NCBI GenBank assembly: GCA_024919175.1
Contig: CP103804.1
Coordinates: forward strand, 2,666,001-2,730,000
From: Clostridioides difficile
GTDB lineage: Bacteria; Bacillota; Clostridia; Peptostreptococcales; Peptostreptococcaceae
Direction of reading: 5' to 3'
Length of the DNA: 64,000 nucleotides
The translations under genes and the position numbers were made by a program. Under the pieces are notes generated by a model. It did no database searches. It saw only the letters and a list, made by a program, of their open reading frames with translations, and was not told the origin of the DNA. This document shows, one piece after another, positions 60,364 through 64,000 of this stretch; the stretch's first letter is position 1; each line of letters starts with the position of its first letter.

Positions 60364-61205
60364 TGTAAATTCCTCCCTGTTATCTCAATAAAAATATCAT
60401 TTAATGTTGGTTCACTACTATGTATTGATAAGAGTTTATTTTCCTTAATAAGCATATTTAATTTTTTGTCATTACTGGTATCATTTAAAAAACATTCAGA
60501 AGTTTTTTCTCCATTATCAAAATATGTATATCTAATTTTAACAGCACCTTTTGACATAATAAGATTATGTGGTGTATCTAATGCAGATATTTTCCCATTT
60601 ACAATGAATGCTACCCTATCACAAAGCTCTGTTGCATCCAGCATATTATGAGTTGTTAAAATAATAGTTTTACCTTTAGATTTTTCTGATAAAATCATAT
60701 TTTTCATAATCTTACTATTTGATGGGTCAAGACCACTTGTTGGTTCATCTAAAAACAATATATCTGGATTATGTAATAAAGCTTTTATAAAATTTAATCT
60801 TGATTTCATTCCTTTTGAATACTCTGATATTTTTTTACTTGCTTCATTTTCTAATCCTACTGATTTTAGTAGTTCACCAATTGGTAGTAATTTTTTAGAA
60901 TATAAAGAACCAAAGTATTTTAAATTTTCTATTGCAGTTAATTTTTCATATAAACTAGGAAATTCAAAATCAACTCCTATATTCTCATAAAATTTATTTG
61001 AATGTTTTTTGCTTTCTATTCCACTTACGAGCACACTTCCTTCATAATTGGTTATCATACCAATTAGAATTTTTTGTAATGTTGATTTACCTGCTCCAGA
61101 TGGTCCTAAAAATCCTAGTATTTCTCCTTTTCCCACTTCAAAATTAATATTTTGTAAAAATTTTTTCTCTGTATAACTAAATGATAAATTATCAACTTTA
61201 ATCAT
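60360..61205 (-). CDS. ABC exporter ATP-binding protein
   Basis: The 281 residues start at the ATG at 61205, 6 nt after GGTGGG; an earlier in-frame start at 61241 is less likely. Walker A is GFLGPSGAGKSTLQKIL, the signature is ISEYSKGMKSRLNFIKAL (SKGM rather than SGGQ, as in drug-exporter ATPases), Walker B is ILFLDEPTSGLDPSN and the H-loop is ILTTHNML. It drives the two ABC-2 permeases encoded directly downstream. A TetR gene upstream probably represses the operon. Confidence 0.92.
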   Translation of the reverse strand: MIKVDNLSFSYTEKKFLQNINFEVGKGEILGFLGPSGAGKSTLQKILIGMITNYEGSVLVSGIESKKHSNKFYENIGVDFEFPSLYEKLTAIENLKYFGSLYSKKLLPIGELLKSVGLENEASKKISEYSKGMKSRLNFIKALLHNPDILFLDEPTSGLDPSNSKIMKNMILSEKSKGKTIILTTHNMLDATELCDRVAFIVNGKISALDTPHNLIMSKGAVKIRYTYFDNGEKTSECFLNDTSNDKKLNMLIKENKLLSIHSSEPTLNDIFIEITGRNLQ

Positions 61206-61228
61206 TTTTATCCCACCTTTATATATAT

Positions 61229-61308
61229 TTGACCATTTCAATTATATAGTCAATAAAAATCAATTTTTTTGTTTGTTAATACTTTTTAGTAAAAATATTA
61301 GCAAACAA
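61229..61308. promoter_or_regulatory. Candidate TetR operator and 40-bp imperfect palindrome before the ABC operon
   Basis: TTGAC-N15-GTCAA (61229-61253) overlaps the likely ABC promoter and resembles the TTGACTA-N12-TAGTCAA dyad in front of tetR. Next to it, TTGTTTG...CAAACAA (61269-61308) is an 18-bp imperfect palindrome that may be a terminator for tetR or another binding site. Confidence 0.5.
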
Positions 61309-61318
61309 GTTTAAAAAC

Positions 61319-61909
61319 TTATTCCATAAGTTGTATAACTAGACCTCTTATCATCAATCTTAAAGCATCATCAAAACAATTCTCACCAACTTCATGCTTG
61401 TATAACATAGTAAGAAATACTGCTCTAAACGCACCACTAAAGTTTTCTACACTTTTATTTTTTGCATTTGGAATATAAGATATCATCTTACTAATTTCAA
61501 AATCATCATGTTTAAAATGTTCTTCAATTATGTAATCTGGTAGTTTTCGCATTAGTATTTCAAATTCTCCATTAATTAACAGATTTAAAATTGAAGTATC
61601 ATCAACTAACTTATAAAATTTCATAAATATCTCTGTCAATTGCTCATATGTAACACTTTCATCAAGTTTTTTTAATTCATATAACATTTGGTTTTGTATT
61701 GAATCATGTATATCTCTCAATACTTCAAAAAAAAGTAATTCTTTAGATTGAAAAAACAAATAAAAAGTTCCCTTTGGAATATTTACTCGCCTTACAAGTT
61801 CATCAACAGTAGTTTTTCTAATACCGTATTGCTCAATACACAAACTAGCCTCTTCTTTAAGTCTTTTAACTATGTACTCTCTTTCTTTATCAGAATATGA
61901 TTTAGGCAT
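61319..61909 (-). CDS. TetR/AcrR-family repressor
   Basis: The 196 residues start at the ATG at 61909, 7 nt after GGAGGG; a frame start at 61924 overlaps that site. The N-terminal TetR helix-turn-helix reads YGIRKTTVDELVRRVNIPKG TFYLFFQSKE (spaced), followed by an all-helical ligand domain. It is 114 bp upstream of the ABC exporter genes in the same direction and has a matching dyad in both promoters, so it is a likely repressor of itself and the exporter. Confidence 0.9.
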   Translation of the reverse strand: MPKSYSDKEREYIVKRLKEEASLCIEQYGIRKTTVDELVRRVNIPKGTFYLFFQSKELLFFEVLRDIHDSIQNQMLYELKKLDESVTYEQLTEIFMKFYKLVDDTSILNLLINGEFEILMRKLPDYIIEEHFKHDDFEISKMISYIPNAKNKSVENFSGAFRAVFLTMLYKHEVGENCFDDALRLMIRGLVIQLME

Positions 61910-61924
61910 TCTTCCACCCTCCAT

Positions 61925-61977
61925 TTGACTAAACTAATCTTTATAGTCAATATAATTCATTTACTCTTTAATGTCAA
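61925..61977 (-). promoter_or_regulatory. tetR promoter with overlapping dyad
   Basis: TTGACA (61977-61972) and TATATT (61954-61949) with a 17-bp spacer. A perfect TTGACTA-N12-TAGTCAA dyad (61925-61950) covers the end of the -10 and the start site, well placed for autorepression. Confidence 0.65.
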
Positions 61978-62185
61978 TAATTTTATTAATTCTATTAAAA
62001 ATCTTCGAAAATTCTGAATTTTATATAGCTTTTTTTATGCTATAATGTTATAATTAAAATATAAATAATATATTATTCTATTTTCATATCTATTTGCTTA
62101 TTTTTTAACTTAGTTTCTAATAGCAGTAATCATATTTATCTTTTTAAATGTTCCATTTTTAATAAAAAATGAAGGAGTTGATTTT

Positions 62186-62419
62186 ATGACTACTACTACA
62201 AAAAATCGTTTTTATGATTTTGTTCAAGAAAACTTAAATAAATATGTTGAAGTAAATTCTTATTTTAGCAGTTGCCCTCTATATGGGGAAATTATAGAAG
62301 CAGACAGCTTATCAATTACACTTTGTTCAAGATATATAGACGAATCTAATCCATCTTTAAACGAAACTTACACACTATATTTACCACTTAGCTCTATAAT
62401 AGCTATTAGAACTATATAA
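62186..62419 (+). CDS. Small protein, 77 aa, possibly LSm/YuzF-like barrel
   Basis: I do not recognise the family with confidence. After a short helix (NRFYDFVQENLNKY) the pattern is five-stranded: VEVNSYFSSCPLYGEIIEAD, SLSITLCSRYID, and TYTLYLPLSSIIAIRTI, which recalls Sm-fold proteins such as YuzF/DUF2642 (a Gly-containing bend and a closing I-x-x-I strand). AAGGAG lies 7 nt before the ATG. It is a monocistronic plus-strand gene with strong terminators behind it. Confidence 0.6.
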   Translation: MTTTTKNRFYDFVQENLNKYVEVNSYFSSCPLYGEIIEADSLSITLCSRYIDESNPSLNETYTLYLPLSSIIAIRTI

Positions 62420-62435
62420 AAAAGTTAATTAAATA

Positions 62436-62490
62436 CAGGTTATTTTTGTATAGGATGTAAGACGTTGTATATAAAAATAACCCTTTTCTA
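62436..62490 (+). terminator. Terminator of the 77-aa gene
   Basis: GGTTATTTTT and AAAAATAACC arms, extended by TATA/TATA, are followed by CTTTTCTATTTTT. Confidence 0.65.
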
Positions 62491-62517
62491 TTTTTGAAGA
62501 TGTTAATACATATATTT

Positions 62518-62591
62518 AAAGCTGTAAATAGAATCTTATAATTATTGATTATTTCAGTCATCAATAATTCAAAATAACTATTTACAGCTTT
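62518..62591. terminator. Large two-part hairpin between convergent genes
   Basis: AAAGCTGTAAATAG (62518-62531) pairs perfectly with CTATTTACAGCTTT (62578-62591). A second perfect stem, AATTATTGAT / ATCAATAATT (62540-62569), is nested inside. It probably terminates the cell-wall protein gene, whose end is at 62635. Confidence 0.7.
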
Positions 62592-62634
62592 GATTTGACA
62601 CTAGCTACTAGAAATATATTAATCTACTAGTATT

Positions 62635-64000
62635 TTATTTAACACTTTTTAATTTTACTAACTCTTTAAAGGCGTTTTGATTTGCACCTCCACCAACTTG
62701 AGTTGCTTTTTCTAGAGTTTTATTTTTAAGAACATTTTTTTGACTATCAGCTAATTTATCACCAACCAAAATTACTGGTGACCCATTTTTTGCTCCTAGA
62801 GGTCCAACTGCTAGACCATCTATTAAATCATTTTGACTCTTGATTCCATTTTTAACTACATATGCATTTTTTAAAGTATCTTTTTTATAAAAATTATCTA
62901 TTATCTTTGAATTTGTTTCGTCTCTACTACTACCAGATAATCTAGTTGGGTTTTTAAGTTTACTTTCCAAGTTAGTTGATAAAGATACTGTACCACCAAT
63001 AATATAAGACTTCTCTATATTTAGTGAGTTTAAAAATTCATCAGCTCCTTGCAATTCGCTTTTTTCATTTGCAAGTATAATTGGAATATTATTTTCTGCT
63101 GCGGCTGCACCTACACTAATCGCATCAGCCAAACCTTTTACACCATTTACAACAGCTATTTGAGAAACATTTTTTATACTATTCAACTTTTGAGCTAATA
63201 GCAAGCTTGTCTTATATCTGTCACTTCCTGATATTCTTTCAGTTGATATATTTAAGTTTTTTAATTGTTGTTCAGTTTCTTTACTTATGGAATTTTCTCC
63301 ACCTATTAAATATACTTTTTTTGCACCTAATCTCTGTATTTCAGCTTTAGTTTTTGAATTCAAAGCTTCTTTTTGTGTTAATAGTATTGGTGAATTGATA
63401 GCAGATGTAAAAGGAGTTGCTGCCAATGCATCTACTATTGAACCTCCATTTACTAAAACTACATTTTCTGAAGAACTAAATCCATTTTTGCTAACTTTAA
63501 TTGCAGTTTCATATCTATCACTACCAATTAAAGATTCATTTGGAATACTTTCCCCAGAAGATTTTTCTGTAACAGCTTTTATAGTAAAGTTACATGGATA
63601 AAATTTGCTATCTCTGTTTATATCATAGAATTTTCCACTACTATCTATAATATAACTTTCTCCTAAATTTGCTTTTGCTTTAAATGTATCATAACCTGGC
63701 ACATTTGATTCTGAACCTATAGTTGATTCTCCATTTTTATCTTCTATGCTAACTACTATAGCACCTTTTCCTTCTGGTATATCAAAAGAATCTATTGGAA
63801 CTGTTATGTATCCTGAATATTGTGTAGTACCCTCTTTTAATTTTTTCATGTTATTTTCCTGAGGTATACTGTTTACTACTGGAGCATAATATATTTCATA
63901 CTTAGCGCCTATACTCTCAGTTAAAAACATTACAGATTTTAGAGTCTCATCTCCCCTATTAAAGTCAAATACATTTGCAGCTGTTATCTTATTTGAAATT
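62635..64000 (-). CDS. cwp13: Cell-wall-binding protein, C-terminal part (probable Cwp13-type cysteine protease), cut by window edge
   Basis: The frame stays open to the window end, so this is the last ~455 residues of a larger protein. The first ~150 resemble the lectin-like domain of Cwp84/Cwp13 proteases (ESIGAKYEIYYAPVVNSIPQ, GYITVPIDSFDIPEGKGAIV). Three CWB2 (PF04122) repeats follow, each with the pattern G-S-D-R-Y-E/K-T and an I-G-G motif: LIGSDRYETAIKVSKNGF, RISGSDRYKTSLLLAQKL, RLSGSSRDETNSKIIDNF. CWB2 repeats anchor Clostridioides proteins to the wall polymer PSII. The catalytic domain is outside the window, so the Cwp13 identity is an inference. Confidence 0.82.
   Translation of the reverse strand, partial: ISNKITAANVFDFNRGDETLKSVMFLTESIGAKYEIYYAPVVNSIPQENNMKKLKEGTTQYSGYITVPIDSFDIPEGKGAIVVSIEDKNGESTIGSESNVPGYDTFKAKANLGESYIIDSSGKFYDINRDSKFYPCNFTIKAVTEKSSGESIPNESLIGSDRYETAIKVSKNGFSSSENVVLVNGGSIVDALAATPFTSAINSPILLTQKEALNSKTKAEIQRLGAKKVYLIGGENSISKETEQQLKNLNISTERISGSDRYKTSLLLAQKLNSIKNVSQIAVVNGVKGLADAISVGAAAAENNIPIILANEKSELQGADEFLNSLNIEKSYIIGGTVSLSTNLESKLKNPTRLSGSSRDETNSKIIDNFYKKDTLKNAYVVKNGIKSQNDLIDGLAVGPLGAKNGSPVILVGDKLADSQKNVLKNKTLEKATQVGGGANQNAFKELVKLKSVK

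Noticed and set aside
63287..63601. Plus-strand frame opposite the cell-wall protein gene
   Set aside because: It mirrors the CWB2 repeat region on the other strand, with no ribosome binding site or family match.
1..64000. CRISPR arrays, tRNA or rRNA genes, intact insertion sequences
   Set aside because: I looked for regularly spaced ~29-bp repeats, cloverleaf-type sequences and transposase motifs and saw none beyond the integrase remnant.

Overview
The window is low-GC, AT-rich Firmicute DNA whose content points strongly to Clostridioides difficile or a very close relative. The evidence is a cell-wall protein with three CWB2-type (PF04122) repeats at the right edge, tRNA-sensing T-box leaders, a 1418-residue BadF/HgdC-type activase, strong GGAGG ribosome binding sites, and codon use dominated by A/T-ending codons. 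It is ordinary chromosome. I see no rRNA, tRNA or CRISPR array, and the only mobile-element trace is a decayed tyrosine integrase.

Region by region: 1-6.5 kb holds terD, a MerR/GyrI regulator, a degenerate 3.3-kb segment (frameshifted small membrane genes, an isolated SelU-like rhodanese, a YbjQ protein, an integrase remnant) and a secreted agmatine/peptidyl-arginine deiminase. The segment is flanked by near-identical 22-bp repeats. 6.8-12.1 kb has two LysR-controlled divergent units: a LysE/RhtB exporter, and a CoA-disulfide reductase-rhodanese followed by a siroheme sulfite reductase-like protein. 12.3-17.6 kb has small hypotheticals, an SDR-type threonine dehydrogenase, a DEDD exonuclease and a YetF/DUF4363 pair. 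17.7-22.3 kb has a TipAS-type MerR regulator with a duplicated sensor half, a BtrH-like protein behind a MerR-type 19-bp-spacer promoter, and argG behind a tandem T-box whose specifier reads AGA (Arg).

22.4-28.8 kb is a minus-strand run: a VCBS-like lipoprotein, a two-component system, truA, an RlmL-like methyltransferase and a three-cysteine LarE. 29-34.6 kb has a DUF4253 protein, a possible tiny RNA, an ArsC/Spx-like protein, a PhnB-like protein, and a polar amino-acid ABC transporter behind a T-box whose best specifier is CAC (His). 34.6-46.6 kb has an ApeA-like HEPN protein, an AraC/GyrI regulator, a C_GCAxxG_C_C protein, ogt, the giant activase, a Gate-domain membrane protein and a GapB-type GAPDH. 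46.7-54 kb has a hairpin-rich gap, an ArsR-controlled permease with a striking double operator, Nudix, B3/B4 and DUF1294 proteins, yjdF with its riboswitch, a truncated PhzF, and a MarR/MATE unit with matching operators.

54-64 kb has rtcB; a methyltransferase behind a consensus promoter and a ~220-nt leader that looks like an unassigned attenuator or riboswitch; a candidate UV-repair cluster (SPL-like radical SAM protein and pyrimidine-dimer glycosylase-like protein) next to an XRE regulator whose reading frame overlaps def; a TetR-controlled ABC-2 exporter; and the C-terminal part of a Cwp cell-wall protein, probably Cwp13. The most promising undescribed elements are the leader RNA at 56.4-56.6 kb, the tandem T-box at 21.9-22.3 kb, the structured gap at 46.75-47.03 kb, and the repeat-bounded insertion between the MerR and deiminase genes.
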